From assembly GCF_014650995.1 (NCBI RefSeq), contig NZ_BMWA01000023.1, positions 1 through 64,000 of the forward strand: a DNA stretch of 64,000 nucleotides, given 5' to 3'. A program made the translations under genes and the position numbers. Position 1 is the first letter of the stretch; each line of letters begins with the position of its first letter. The stretch is from Streptomyces viridiviolaceus. Lineage in GTDB: Bacteria; Actinomycetota; Actinomycetes; Streptomycetales; Streptomycetaceae. The notes beneath the pieces were generated by a model that was not told the DNA's origin, made no database searches, and saw nothing but the letters and a program-made list of their open reading frames with translations. Positions 1 through 8,088 of this stretch are shown here, one piece after another.

Positions 1-31
1 GTGGGTGACCGGCTCGCCCGGCGTTGACGCG

Positions 32-199
32 CCAACCGCTGCGGGCGGACACCCCCCGGCACGTCCCCTTCTCGCCGTACGCGACTGCGGGTCCGTCGCG
101 GTGCCCGCGGAGCGCCGCGCCGTCCAACCACGGGCAGTCGCAGCCGTCCAACCGCTGCGGGCGGACACCCCCCGGCACGTCCCCTTCTCGCCGTACGCG
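32..199. repeat. 52-bp direct repeat, two copies
   Basis: Positions 32-83 and 148-199 are identical over 52 bases, beginning CCAACCGCTGCGGGCGGACA and ending CCGTACGCG. The copies are offset by 116 bp. Similarity continues weakly past the end (ACTGC against CCTGC). Both lie in the gene-free segment, so the repeat is not a domain duplication inside a protein. It may be a family of Streptomyces intergenic repeats or a local duplication. Confidence 0.85.
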
Positions 200-278
200 C
201 CTGCCGCGCCGCCGCGGGCAGCTGCGCCGTCGTCACCGCGCGGGCGCGCCGCCGCCTTCCCGCGTAACCGCGGGCAGT

Positions 279-330
279 CGTGCCTCCCCCAGTGCCTGGA
301 CGGCCTGGGAGGTACCCCAGGGGCGGCACG
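279..330. repeat. Imperfect intergenic hairpin
   Basis: CGTGCC at 279-284 pairs with GGCACG at 325-330, and the following C-rich and G-rich tracts extend the stem with mismatches. An inner CCTGGG...CCCAGG pair surrounds GGTA. It could serve as a terminator for the minus-strand gene ending at 449, or be a palindromic repeat unit. Confidence 0.35.
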
Positions 331-448
331 GGTGGGTGCGGCGGCAACCCGCAAGCGCCGGGCCGCGCGACGCACCCCCGGCCCGCACCCACGCCGGGCA
401 CCGGGTGAACGCCGGACGAGCGGCACTCGCCGACGCCGGTCAGGTCAC

Positions 449-754
449 CTACCCGGCGTCACTCCCCGGCCCTTCCCCCGGAGGGACCGTCGGCCGGAGT
501 TTCAGCCACGCCAGGAAGAACAACCCCAGCAGCAGCATCCCCAGCCCGGTCCACAGGTTGATGTTCACCCCCTGCGCCTTGTCGATGTCGTCGTCGGACG
601 CCGTGAAGCCGGCGATCGTCACGATGACGCCGTAGATCACGAACAGCCCACCGATGATCCGCCGGATGTCGAACAGGCGTGCGGCCGTGGTGGACTTGGT
701 CTCCAGCTCGGAGACCTCCCGCTGGACGTCCTTCTCGGAGTATGAATCGGACAT
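449..754 (-). CDS. Small two-helix membrane protein downstream of the symporter
   Basis: A 101-residue protein with two hydrophobic segments (about residues 33-50 and 66-84), a charged N-terminus with heptad-like character, and a short proline/glycine tail. It starts at an ATG preceded by GGGAGG about nine bases upstream. Its start lies 21 bp downstream of the symporter stop, so the two probably share a transcript. I do not recognise a family. Position and size suggest a small accessory subunit or an uncharacterised integral membrane protein, but this is inference. There is nothing catalytic to see. Confidence 0.75.
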   Translation of the reverse strand: MSDSYSEKDVQREVSELETKSTTAARLFDIRRIIGGLFVIYGVIVTIAGFTASDDDIDKAQGVNINLWTGLGMLLLGLFFLAWLKLRPTVPPGEGPGSDAG

Positions 755-775
755 GTTCTCTCAATCCTCCCGCGA

Positions 776-2464
776 TCAGAACGAGAACGGGATGTAGCAG
801 ATGGCGGCCAGCACGATGGCTCCCCAGCCCAGCAGCGCCGGCTTGCGGTACCACGCGTCGTCGCCCGCGGCGGGCGGCTCGGCCATGCCGGGGGAGCGGG
901 TGCCGTAGACCAGGCCCTGGAGTTCGTCGGCCGGCTTCGGCTTGGTGAACAGGGACACGGCGACCATGACCACCGCGCCGGCCACGAAGCCCGCGATCGC
1001 CGAGACGAAGTTGGCGCCCTGGTCGGAGGGGATGTCGATGAGGCCCTGCTTGTAGATGACGAAGTAGTTGACCATCGCGGCGGTGGTGCCCGCGAACAGA
1101 CCCCAGAAGCCGGACTTCATGGACGCGCGCTTCCAGAACATGCCGATGATGAAGACCACGAACATCGGCACGTTGAAGAAGGAGAACAGCGTCTGGAGGT
1201 AGGCCATGATGTTCGAGAAGGACGCCGCCAGGAACGCCGTTCCGATGGAGGCGAGGACGCCGATCGCGGTGATCAGGCGGCCGAAGCGGACGTAGTAGGA
1301 GTCCTCGCGGTCCTTCACCACGTACTTCGCCCAGATGTCGGTGGTGAAGACCGTGTTGAAGGAGGAGACGTTCGCCGCCATGCCCGCCATGAAGGCCGCC
1401 AGCAGACCCGTCACCGCGATGCCGAGCACGCCGTTGGGCAGCAGTTGCTGCATCAGGTACGGGATCGCGTCGTTGTACTGGAGGTCCGAGCCGGGCGTGC
1501 CGATCTTCGGTACGAGGACGGCGGCGACCAGCCCCGGGATCATCACCAGGAAGACGATGAAGATCTTCGGGAACGCGGCGATCAGCGGGGTGCGCTGGGC
1601 CGCCGAGAGGTTCTTCGCCGACAGGGCGCGCTGCACCTCGGCGAAGTTGGTCGTCCAGTAGCCGAAGGACAGGACGAAGCCGAGGCCGAGGACGATGGTC
1701 AGCCAGTTGGCGCCGAGCGGGTTGTCGTTGCCGATGCCGGTGCCGCCCCACGAGGTCATGAAGTCGGCGCCGTGCGACCGGGTGAGGGAGTCGGACAGGC
1801 CGTCCCAGCCGCCGACCTTCTTCAGGCCCAGGACGGTGATCGGGATGAGGGCCGCCAGGATCACGAAGAACTGCAGGACCTCGTTGTAGATCGCGGAGGA
1901 CAGGCCGCCGAGGGTGATGTAGGCCAGGACGAAGAAGCCGGCGACCACGATGGCCACCCACTCCGGCCAGCCGAGGAGGGCCTCGACGACGATCGCGAGC
2001 GCGTAGAGGTTCACCCCGGCGATCAGGATGGCGGCGAAGGCGAACAGGACCGAACTGAGGAGGTGTGCCGCCTTGTCGAACCGGAGGAGCAGGAACTCCG
2101 GGACCGAGCGGACCTTCGAGCCGTAGTAGAACGGCATCATCACCAGGCCGAGGAAGACCATCGCGGGGATGGCGCCGATCCAGTACCAGTGGGTCGTGTA
2201 GACGCCGTACTGCGCGCTGTTGGCGGCCATGCCCAGGATCTCGGTGGCGCCCAGGTTGGCGGCGATGAACGCCAGACCGGTGACCCAGGCGGGCAGGGAG
2301 CGGCCGGACAGGAAGAAGTCCAGGCTGGTCTTGACCGAACGGCGGGCGGCGAAGCCGATGCCCAGGACGACGACGAAGTAGATCCCGAGGATCGTGTAGT
2401 CGAGCCAGTTGGTGGGGAGTCGGAGCTCCGCGGCCAGGTAGGTGGGGGGTGTGGGGGTCTGCAT
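776..2464 (-). CDS. Sodium:solute symporter (SSS family), probably galactose/sugar uptake
   Basis: A 562-residue polytopic membrane protein with about 13-14 hydrophobic segments. It has the SSS-family N-terminal pattern of helix 1 followed by FFLSGRSLPAWVTG and then the FIAANLGATEI loop in helix 2, which is typical of the vSGLT-like sugar branch. It should import a solute using the Na+ gradient. It is divergent from galT, so galactose is the likely substrate (inference from context). I chose the ATG at 2464. A GTG six bases upstream (2470) is in frame, but its spacing to the weak GAAG ribosome-binding sequence is poor. The small membrane protein follows in the same operon. Confidence 0.88.
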   Translation of the reverse strand: MQTPTPPTYLAAELRLPTNWLDYTILGIYFVVVLGIGFAARRSVKTSLDFFLSGRSLPAWVTGLAFIAANLGATEILGMAANSAQYGVYTTHWYWIGAIPAMVFLGLVMMPFYYGSKVRSVPEFLLLRFDKAAHLLSSVLFAFAAILIAGVNLYALAIVVEALLGWPEWVAIVVAGFFVLAYITLGGLSSAIYNEVLQFFVILAALIPITVLGLKKVGGWDGLSDSLTRSHGADFMTSWGGTGIGNDNPLGANWLTIVLGLGFVLSFGYWTTNFAEVQRALSAKNLSAAQRTPLIAAFPKIFIVFLVMIPGLVAAVLVPKIGTPGSDLQYNDAIPYLMQQLLPNGVLGIAVTGLLAAFMAGMAANVSSFNTVFTTDIWAKYVVKDREDSYYVRFGRLITAIGVLASIGTAFLAASFSNIMAYLQTLFSFFNVPMFVVFIIGMFWKRASMKSGFWGLFAGTTAAMVNYFVIYKQGLIDIPSDQGANFVSAIAGFVAGAVVMVAVSLFTKPKPADELQGLVYGTRSPGMAEPPAAGDDAWYRKPALLGWGAIVLAAICYIPFSF

Positions 2465-2549
2465 AAGCACTCGCTTCGTTGCGCGAACTGATCCGGAGCG
2501 GAACCTACGCCTCCGCGTTCAGGAATTGAACACTTTTGGTGATGTTCTT

Positions 2550-2611
2550 TGTTTGATTGTGATGAGCCCCGGGCTGGTCGTTTGTGAAGTGTTATGTTTG
2601 ATTGTGTTGAG
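2550..2611 (+). promoter_or_regulatory. gal operon promoter/operator region with direct repeats
   Basis: Two near-identical 17-mers, TGTTTGATTGTGATGAG (2550-2566) and TGTTTGATTGTGTTGAG (2595-2611), lie 45 bp apart in an unusually T/A-rich stretch just upstream of galT. Published work on the Streptomyces gal operon described a complex operator of direct hexamer repeats at the galactose-dependent promoter galP1. These repeats are the obvious counterpart here. The exact promoter hexamers were not resolved by eye. The divergent symporter start is at 2464, so both units may share this control region. Confidence 0.75.
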
Positions 2612-2642
2612 TGATTGGGTGCGGGTGTAGAGGAGTGCGGCA

Positions 2643-3704
2643 GTGAAGAAGACCTCGACCCGGCTGGCCGACGGTCGCGAGCTCGTCTACTACGACCTGA
2701 GCGACGCCACCGTGCGGGACGCCGTGGACCGCCGGCCGCTGGAGCGGACCGTCACCACCTCCGAGATCCGCCGTGACCCCCTGCTCGGCGACTCGGTCGC
2801 CGTCGCCTCCCACCGCCAGGGCCGCACCTACCACCCGCCCGCGGACGAGTGCCCCCTGTGCCCCTCCCGGGGCGAGCGGCTGAGCGAGATCCCGGACTCG
2901 TCGTACGACGTGGTCGTCTTCGAGAACCGCTTCCCCTCGCTGGCCGGCGACTCCGGCCGCTGCGAGGTCGTCTGCTTCACCTCCGACCACACCGCCTCCT
3001 TCGCCGACCTGAGCGAGGAGCAGGCCCGCCTCGTCCTGGACGCCTGGACGGACCGCACCGCGGAGCTGTCGCATCTGCCCTCCGTTGAACAGGTGTTCTG
3101 CTTCGAGAACCGCGGCCCCGAGATCGGCGTGACGCTCGGTCATCCGCACGGGCAGATCTACGCCTACCCCTTCACCACTCCCCGCACCGCGCTGATGCTG
3201 CGCCAAGTGGCCGCACACAAAGAGGCGATCGGCGGGGAGAACCTGTTCGACGCCGTCCTGCAGCGGGAACTGGCCGGCGAGCGGGTCGTCCTGGAGGGTG
3301 AACACTGGGCCGCCTTCGTGCCCTACGCCGCCCACTGGCCGTACGAGGTGCACCTCTACCCCAAGCGGCGCGTGCCCGACCTGCTCGGCCTCGACGAGGC
3401 GGCACGCACAGAGTTCCCCAAGGTCTACCTGGAACTCTTGAAGCGCTTCGACCGGATCTTCGGTGAGAACGAGCCGGCGACGCCGTACATCGCGGCCTGG
3501 CACCAGGCCCCGTTCGGCTCGCTGGAGGACTTCGACGGTGTCACCCGTGACGACTTCGCGCTTCACCTCGAGCTTTTCACCATCCGCCGTACGTCCGGCA
3601 AGCTGAAGTTCCTCGCGGGTTCCGAATCCGGCATGAACGTGTTCATCAACGACGTGCCGCCGGAGCGCGCGGCCGAGCGACTGCGAGAGGTAGCGAGTTC
3701 ATGA
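2643..3704 (+). CDS. galT: Galactose-1-phosphate uridylyltransferase
   Basis: A 353-residue cytosolic enzyme of the Leloir pathway that exchanges UMP between UDP-glucose and galactose-1-phosphate. The catalytic His-Pro-His motif is HPHGQIYAYP with His167 and His169 (the UMP-accepting nucleophile). An N-terminal zinc-type CPLC pair is at Cys70 and Cys73. Length is normal for the family. It begins with GTG after GAGGAG-like sequence. Its stop overlaps the galE start as ATGA, so the two are translationally coupled. It is the first gene of galTEK, and expression is probably set by the repeat-containing promoter region immediately upstream. Confidence 0.97.
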   Translation: MKKTSTRLADGRELVYYDLSDATVRDAVDRRPLERTVTTSEIRRDPLLGDSVAVASHRQGRTYHPPADECPLCPSRGERLSEIPDSSYDVVVFENRFPSLAGDSGRCEVVCFTSDHTASFADLSEEQARLVLDAWTDRTAELSHLPSVEQVFCFENRGPEIGVTLGHPHGQIYAYPFTTPRTALMLRQVAAHKEAIGGENLFDAVLQRELAGERVVLEGEHWAAFVPYAAHWPYEVHLYPKRRVPDLLGLDEAARTEFPKVYLELLKRFDRIFGENEPATPYIAAWHQAPFGSLEDFDGVTRDDFALHLELFTIRRTSGKLKFLAGSESGMNVFINDVPPERAAERLREVASS

Positions 3705-4663
3705 GTGGGAAGTACCTGGTCACCGGGGGCGCGGGCTACGTCGGCAGCGTCGTGGCCCAGCACCTGCTGGAGGCCGGCCACGAGGTCGTCGTCCTGGACA
3801 ACCTCTCGACGGGCTTCCGCGAGGGGGTGCCGGCCGGTGCTTCCTTCATCGAGGGCGACATCCGCGATGCCGCCAAATGGCTGGACTCCTCGTACGACGG
3901 GGTACTGCACTTCGCGGCCTTCTCGCAGGTCGGCGAGTCGGTCGTGAAGCCCGAGAAGTACTGGGACAACAACGTCGGCGGCACCATGGCGCTGCTGGAG
4001 GCCATGCGCACGGCGGGCGTGCGCAGGCTGGTGTTCTCCTCCACGGCGGCGACCTACGGGGAGCCCGAGGAGGTGCCGATCGTCGAGTCGGCCCCGACCG
4101 CCCCGACCAACCCCTACGGCGCCTCCAAGCTCGCCGTCGACCACATGATCAGCGGCGAGGCGGCGGCCCACGGGCTGGGGGCCGTGTCCCTGCGGTACTT
4201 CAACGTGGCGGGCGCCTACGGGGAGTACGGCGAGCGGCACGACCCGGAGTCCCACCTGATCCCGCTGGTGCTCCAGGTCGCGCAGGGCAGGCGGGACGCG
4301 ATCTCGGTCTTCGGCGACGACTACCCGACCCCGGACGGCACCTGCGTCCGCGACTACATCCACGTCGCCGACCTGGCCGAGGCCCACCTGCTGGCCCTGG
4401 ACGCGGCGGCCCCGGGCGAGCACCTGATCTGCAACCTGGGCAACGGCAACGGCTTCTCGGTCCGCGAGGTCGTCGAGACGGTCCGCCGGGTCACCGGCCA
4501 CCCGATCCCGGAAGTGGTCGCCCCGCGCCGGGGCGGCGACCCGGCGGTCCTGGTGGCATCCGCCGACACCGCCCGCGAGAAGCTGGGCTGGAACCCGTCC
4601 CGCGCGGACCTCGCGGGGATCGTCGCGGACGCGTGGCAGTTCGCGCAGAACCGCGCGAAGTAG
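3701..4663 (+). CDS. galE: UDP-glucose 4-epimerase
   Basis: A 320-residue extended short-chain dehydrogenase that interconverts UDP-glucose and UDP-galactose with bound NAD. The Rossmann motif GGAGYVGS is at about residues 8-15. The catalytic Tyr139-xxx-Lys143 sits in NPYGASK, and the serine-rich strand SSTAATYG lies just before it. The start overlaps the galT stop by four bases (ATGA), showing coupling. It is the middle gene of the galactose operon. UDP-galactose for surface polysaccharide could also depend on this enzyme, but many Streptomyces have further epimerase copies elsewhere. Confidence 0.97.
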   Translation: MSGKYLVTGGAGYVGSVVAQHLLEAGHEVVVLDNLSTGFREGVPAGASFIEGDIRDAAKWLDSSYDGVLHFAAFSQVGESVVKPEKYWDNNVGGTMALLEAMRTAGVRRLVFSSTAATYGEPEEVPIVESAPTAPTNPYGASKLAVDHMISGEAAAHGLGAVSLRYFNVAGAYGEYGERHDPESHLIPLVLQVAQGRRDAISVFGDDYPTPDGTCVRDYIHVADLAEAHLLALDAAAPGEHLICNLGNGNGFSVREVVETVRRVTGHPIPEVVAPRRGGDPAVLVASADTAREKLGWNPSRADLAGIVADAWQFAQNRAK

Positions 4664-4691
4664 AACATACGGAAGAGTCAGGGGTCAGGGC

Positions 4692-5855
4692 ATGAGCGAG
4701 GCTGTCGCAGGGGCTGTCGCCGAGCGGTTCACGCAGTTGTACGGGGCCGAGCCGGAAGGCGTGTGGGCGGCGCCGGGGCGGGTGAACCTCATCGGCGAAC
4801 ACACCGACTACAACGACGGCTTCGTCATGCCGTTCGCCCTGCCGCACACCGCGGTCGCCGCGGTCTCCCGGCGCGAGGACGGCGTACTGCGCCTGCACTC
4901 CGCGGACATCGACGCCGGCGTCGTGGAACTGCGCGTGGCGGACCTGGCCCCCGAGTCGGACAAGAACTGGACGGCGTACCCGTCGGGCGTTGTCTGGGCG
5001 CTGCGCGAGGCCGGCCACGAGGTGACCGGCGCGGACATCCACCTCGCCTCGACGGTCCCGTCGGGCGCCGGTCTGTCGTCGTCGGCGGCCCTGGAGGTCG
5101 TGATCGCCCTGGCGCTGAACGACCTCTACGCCCTGGGACTGCGAGGCTGGCAGCTGGCCCGGCTGTGCCAGCGCGCCGAGAACGTCTACGTCGGCGCACC
5201 CGTCGGCATCATGGACCAGACCGCCGCGGCCTGCTGCGAGGCGGGCCACGCCCTGTTCCTGGACACCCGCGACCTGTCCCAGCGTCAGATCCCCTTCGAC
5301 CTCGCGGCCGAGGGCATGCGGCTGCTGGTCGTCGACACCCAGGTCAAGCACTCCCACAGCGAGGGCGAGTACGGCAAGCGGCGCGCGGGCTGCGAGAAGG
5401 GCGCGGCGCTGCTGGGCGTGGACGCCCTGCGGGACGTCCCGTACGCCGAACTCGACGCGGCGCTGGAGAGGCTGGGCGACGAGGAGGAGGTGCGCCGCCT
5501 GGTCCGCCACGTCGTCACGGAGGACGAGCGCGTCGAGAGGGTCGTCGCCCTGCTGGAGTCGGGCGACACCCGCGCGATCGGCCCGGTGCTGGCCGAGGGC
5601 CACGCCTCCCTGCGGGACGACTTCCGCATCTCCTGCCCGGAGCTGGACCTGGTCGTGGACACGGCCCTGGCCTCCGGCGCCCTGGGCGCCCGGATGACGG
5701 GCGGCGGTTTCGGCGGGTCGGCGATCGTGCTGACGGAGGCCGCGGACGTCGATGCGGTCACCAAGGCGGTGGAGGAGGCGTTCGCGGCGGCCGGCTTCAC
5801 GGCGCCCCGGGTGTTCGAAGCGGTGCCTTCGGCGGGGGCGCGGCGGATCCGGTGA
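4692..5855 (+). CDS. galK: Galactokinase
   Basis: A 387-residue GHMP kinase that phosphorylates galactose at C1 using ATP. It has all three family motifs: the galactokinase signature GRVNLIGEHTDYNDGF near residue 25, the phosphate-binding PSGAGLSSSAALEV near residue 120, and the C-terminal MTGGGFGGSAI. Length is as expected. It lies 28 bp after galE, so it is the third gene of galTEK. The operon then ends against the convergent acetyltransferase only 22 bp away, and no clear terminator hairpin was seen between them. Confidence 0.97.
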   Translation: MSEAVAGAVAERFTQLYGAEPEGVWAAPGRVNLIGEHTDYNDGFVMPFALPHTAVAAVSRREDGVLRLHSADIDAGVVELRVADLAPESDKNWTAYPSGVVWALREAGHEVTGADIHLASTVPSGAGLSSSAALEVVIALALNDLYALGLRGWQLARLCQRAENVYVGAPVGIMDQTAAACCEAGHALFLDTRDLSQRQIPFDLAAEGMRLLVVDTQVKHSHSEGEYGKRRAGCEKGAALLGVDALRDVPYAELDAALERLGDEEEVRRLVRHVVTEDERVERVVALLESGDTRAIGPVLAEGHASLRDDFRISCPELDLVVDTALASGALGARMTGGGFGGSAIVLTEAADVDAVTKAVEEAFAAAGFTAPRVFEAVPSAGARRIR

Positions 5856-5877
5856 GTGCCGGGGTGGGGGACGGCCC

Positions 5878-6321
5878 TCACCCCAGTCGCTTCACCAGCG
5901 TGTACTCCGTGATCCCCGGCGGGTAGTCGGGGATCACGCACACCACCTCGTACCCCCGCCCGGTGTAGAAGCCCGGCGCCTGGAAGTCCCACGTCTCCAC
6001 GCGGGCCGCCGCGCAGCCGCGCTCCTCCCGGGCGGTGCGCTCCGCCGCGGTGAGCAGGCGGGTGCCCAGTCCCGTGCCCCGGTGGCGGTCGTCCACCCAC
6101 AGGTACGTCACGTGCAGCCAGGTCGCCCAGGTGTGGCCGACGAGACCGCCGGCCAGGCCGCCCTCCCCGTCCACGGCCCACACGTGCAACGGGAATTCGC
6201 GTTCGTGAGGGGTGCCGCGCAGGGAGCGGAGGACGGGGGAGGCCGCGGTGTTCGTCTCCCGCAGCCGGGTGCGCAGCAGATCACGCCGTGCCTTGTCTAC
6301 TTCTGTCACAAGACGAAACAT
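5878..6321 (-). CDS. GNAT-family N-acetyltransferase
   Basis: A 147-residue single-domain acetyltransferase. The acetyl-CoA-binding loop appears as DDRHRGTGLGTRLL (motif A, R/Q-x-x-G-x-G/A type), followed by the C-terminal FYTGRGYEV element common to GNAT enzymes. The substrate cannot be deduced. I used the ATG at 6321, which has a GGTGAG sequence about seven bases upstream. An in-frame ATG four codons earlier (6333) is possible. It is a single gene, convergent with galK and divergent from the response regulator. No resistance-type context is present. Confidence 0.85.
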   Translation of the reverse strand: MFRLVTEVDKARRDLLRTRLRETNTAASPVLRSLRGTPHEREFPLHVWAVDGEGGLAGGLVGHTWATWLHVTYLWVDDRHRGTGLGTRLLTAAERTAREERGCAAARVETWDFQAPGFYTGRGYEVVCVIPDYPPGITEYTLVKRLG

Positions 6322-6390
6322 GCGGCTCACCATAAACGCGGCGGAGCGCCAGTTCTGCAAATAACCTTCCGCTCCCGGCGCCCGGCCGTA

Positions 6391-6431
6391 CCCTGATGGA
6401 CAGCACCGGTGGGGGCCGGTGCCGATCAGGG
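6391..6431. promoter_or_regulatory. Compound stem-loop in the intergenic region
   Basis: CCCTGAT (6391-6397) pairs perfectly with ATCAGGG (6425-6431). Inside it, GCACCGG (6403-6409) pairs with CCGGTGC (6416-6422) around TGGGGG. It lies in the 310-bp gap between the divergent GNAT and response-regulator genes, about 200 bp upstream of the regulator start. It has no T-tract. It may be an attenuator, a leader structure or part of a small RNA. The rest of the gap shows nothing clear. Confidence 0.5.
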
Positions 6432-6631
6432 GGCGAGACAGCCGGGTACGGCGCCCGGGGCGGGGGTAGCGGTTACTGCACGGCGGCGGCCGTGCGGCCG
6501 CGGCGACCCGTCCCCGGACATCGGGTCGAGAGCTGGATACGGGGGCTTCGGGCGTCGTACCCGCGCCGGTGTCGTCTTCCGACGTTGGGTGATCCCCTGC
6601 TCCTGCCGAGGGGCCTGGGGAAGGGGGTTTC

Positions 6632-7405
6632 GTGGTTCGCATCCGTGTCCTGGTCGTCGACGACCATCGCATCTTCGCCGAGTCGCTCGCCGCGGCCCTG
6701 GCCGCCGAGCCCGACGTCGACGTCTCCGCGGCCGGCAGCGGCCCGGCGGCGCTGCGCTGCCTGGAGCGCGCCGCGTCCGAGGGGCGGCGGTACGACGTGC
6801 TGCTCGTCGACGCCGACCTGGGCGGCAGCGCGCCCGGGGTGCGTGCCGCCGTGCCCGTGCGGGACGGCACCGAGGACGGCCTCGTGGACGGGATCTCGCT
6901 GGTCGCGGGCGTGCGGTCGGCACAGCCCGGGGTGCGGATCGTCGTCCTCGCCGAGAAGGACGATCCCCGGCGGGCGGCCCTGGCCCTGCAGGCCGGTGCC
7001 TCCGGGTGGGTGGCCAAGGACTGCTCCCTGTCCCGGCTCCTCAACGTCATCCGGGGAGTCCTGCGCGACGAGACGCATCTGCCGCCCGCCCTGCTCACCG
7101 CGGTCCTGCGCGAACTGACCGCGGCCCGCAAGCACCGCACCGAGAGCGAACGGCTGGTGGAGTCGCTGACCCCGCGCGAGCGTGAGGTGCTGCGCTGCAT
7201 GGTCGCCGGGCTGGGGCGCAAGGCCGTCGCCGAACGGCTGTATCTGTCGCCGCACACGGTGCGGACCCACATGCAGAACGTCCTGGGGAAGCTGGGTGTG
7301 CACTCCACCCTCGCCGCCGTGGCGCTGGCCCGGCGGGCCGGGGTGGGACCCGTCGACCTGGGGCCTCCCGGGCGGATCGGGCCGGAGGAGAGCAACAGCG
7401 CCTGA
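6632..7405 (+). CDS. Orphan response regulator, NarL/LuxR type
   Basis: A 257-residue DNA-binding regulator. The receiver starts RVLVVDDHRIFAESLA, giving the acidic pair, and a phospho-accepting Asp is expected in the LLVDAD segment. It ends in a LuxR helix-turn-helix with LTPREREVLRCMVAG and the recognition helix around SPHTVRTHMQNV. An unusual insert of roughly 20 residues (GGSAPGVRAAV...) follows the phosphorylation strand. The expected conserved Thr/Lys region appears as VLAEKDD and GWVAKD. Start is GTG after AAGGGGG. No histidine kinase is adjacent, so it is orphan or paired with a distant kinase such as the one at 18817. Confidence 0.88.
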   Translation: MVRIRVLVVDDHRIFAESLAAALAAEPDVDVSAAGSGPAALRCLERAASEGRRYDVLLVDADLGGSAPGVRAAVPVRDGTEDGLVDGISLVAGVRSAQPGVRIVVLAEKDDPRRAALALQAGASGWVAKDCSLSRLLNVIRGVLRDETHLPPALLTAVLRELTAARKHRTESERLVESLTPREREVLRCMVAGLGRKAVAERLYLSPHTVRTHMQNVLGKLGVHSTLAAVALARRAGVGPVDLGPPGRIGPEESNSA

Positions 7406-7463
7406 GCGGCGCGGAACTCGGGTGCGGGCCCCGCGTCCGCGGCCCGAGCCGCCCGGGAGGCCC

Positions 7464-7961
7464 TCAGCCGGGGATGTTGTCGAACGGGGCGGTCAGCTGG
7501 CGCAGCAGCGCCGCCAGTTCGCTGCGCTGGGCACGGGAGAGTTCGGCGAGGATCGCCCGCTCCTGGGCCAGCAGGCCGGCCAGGGCCTGGTCGGCGCGGT
7601 CCCGGCCCTCGTCCGTCAGCCGGACCAGTACGCCTCTGCGGTCGCTGGGGTCGGGCAGACGTTCCACCAGGCCCTTCTTCGCCAGGCGGTCGATGCGGTT
7701 GGTCATCGTGCCCGAGGTGACCAGGGTCTGGGTGAGCAGCTGTCCCGGTGAGAGCTGGTAGGGGGTGCCCGCGCGGCGCAGCGCCGTCAGAACGTCGAAC
7801 TCCCAGGGCTCCAGCTGGTGCTCGGAGAAGGCGAGCCGGCGTGCGCGGTCCAGGTGCCGGGCGAGTCTGCTCACCCGGCTGAGCACCTCGAGCGGTTCCA
7901 CGTCGAGGTCCGGGCGCTCCCGGCGCCACGCTGCGACCAGCCGATCGACCTCGTCCTCCAT
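7464..7961 (-). CDS. tamR: MarR-family repressor, TamR-like
   Basis: A 165-residue winged-helix MarR protein. The recognition helix region is LVTSGTMTNRIDRLAKKGLV and the wing is RLPDPSDRRGVLVRLT. It is divergent from a trans-aconitate methyltransferase-like gene. This arrangement matches the S. coelicolor TamR/tam pair, in which TamR represses tam and releases DNA on binding trans-aconitate, citrate or isocitrate (published). Three TTGACGTCAA-like boxes lie in the shared intergenic region, supporting autoregulation and control of tam. The ATG at 7961 was chosen because the domain begins there. Upstream in-frame codons would run into the operator boxes. Confidence 0.85.
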   Translation of the reverse strand: MEDEVDRLVAAWRRERPDLDVEPLEVLSRVSRLARHLDRARRLAFSEHQLEPWEFDVLTALRRAGTPYQLSPGQLLTQTLVTSGTMTNRIDRLAKKGLVERLPDPSDRRGVLVRLTDEGRDRADQALAGLLAQERAILAELSRAQRSELAALLRQLTAPFDNIPG

Positions 7962-7983
7962 GACGATCAGTGTAGTGGTTGTG

Positions 7984-8023
7984 TCGACGTGAAGTCTCTT
8001 GATGTCAACTTTCTTGACGTCGA
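7984..8023. promoter_or_regulatory. Three-box MarR/TamR operator
   Basis: Three 10-bp boxes, TCGACGTGAA (7984-7993), TTGATGTCAA (7999-8008) and TTGACGTCGA (8014-8023), follow each other at exact 15-bp spacing between divergent tamR and tam. The middle box is a TTGAtgTCAA palindrome. The second and third boxes also form a 14-bp imperfect inverted repeat (7995-8008 with 8014-8027, 12 of 14 matches). The layout fits several MarR dimers binding in register. Confidence 0.8.
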
Positions 8024-8088
8024 GAGATATGTGGGGTGACGCTGGATGCTCGGTACCCGCCCGTACGGCCACTTCCCCGGGAGACTCC

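Larger units (their letters stand above)
1..448. other. Gene-free GC-rich segment with repeats
   Basis: I find no convincing gene in this stretch. The open frames that cross it give arginine/proline/alanine-rich translations without domains, and they run into a real gene on the other strand. It holds a 52-bp direct repeat (32-83 and 148-199), three variants of a short AACC(A/G)CGGGCAGTCG-type word (about 125 and 263) and an imperfect hairpin at about 279-330. It lies downstream of the minus-strand gene ending at 449. Confidence 0.6.

Noticed and set aside
5..745. Possible plus-strand genes at the left edge
   Set aside because: They overlap the well-supported minus-strand membrane protein gene and give Arg/Pro/Ala-rich sequence with no domains.
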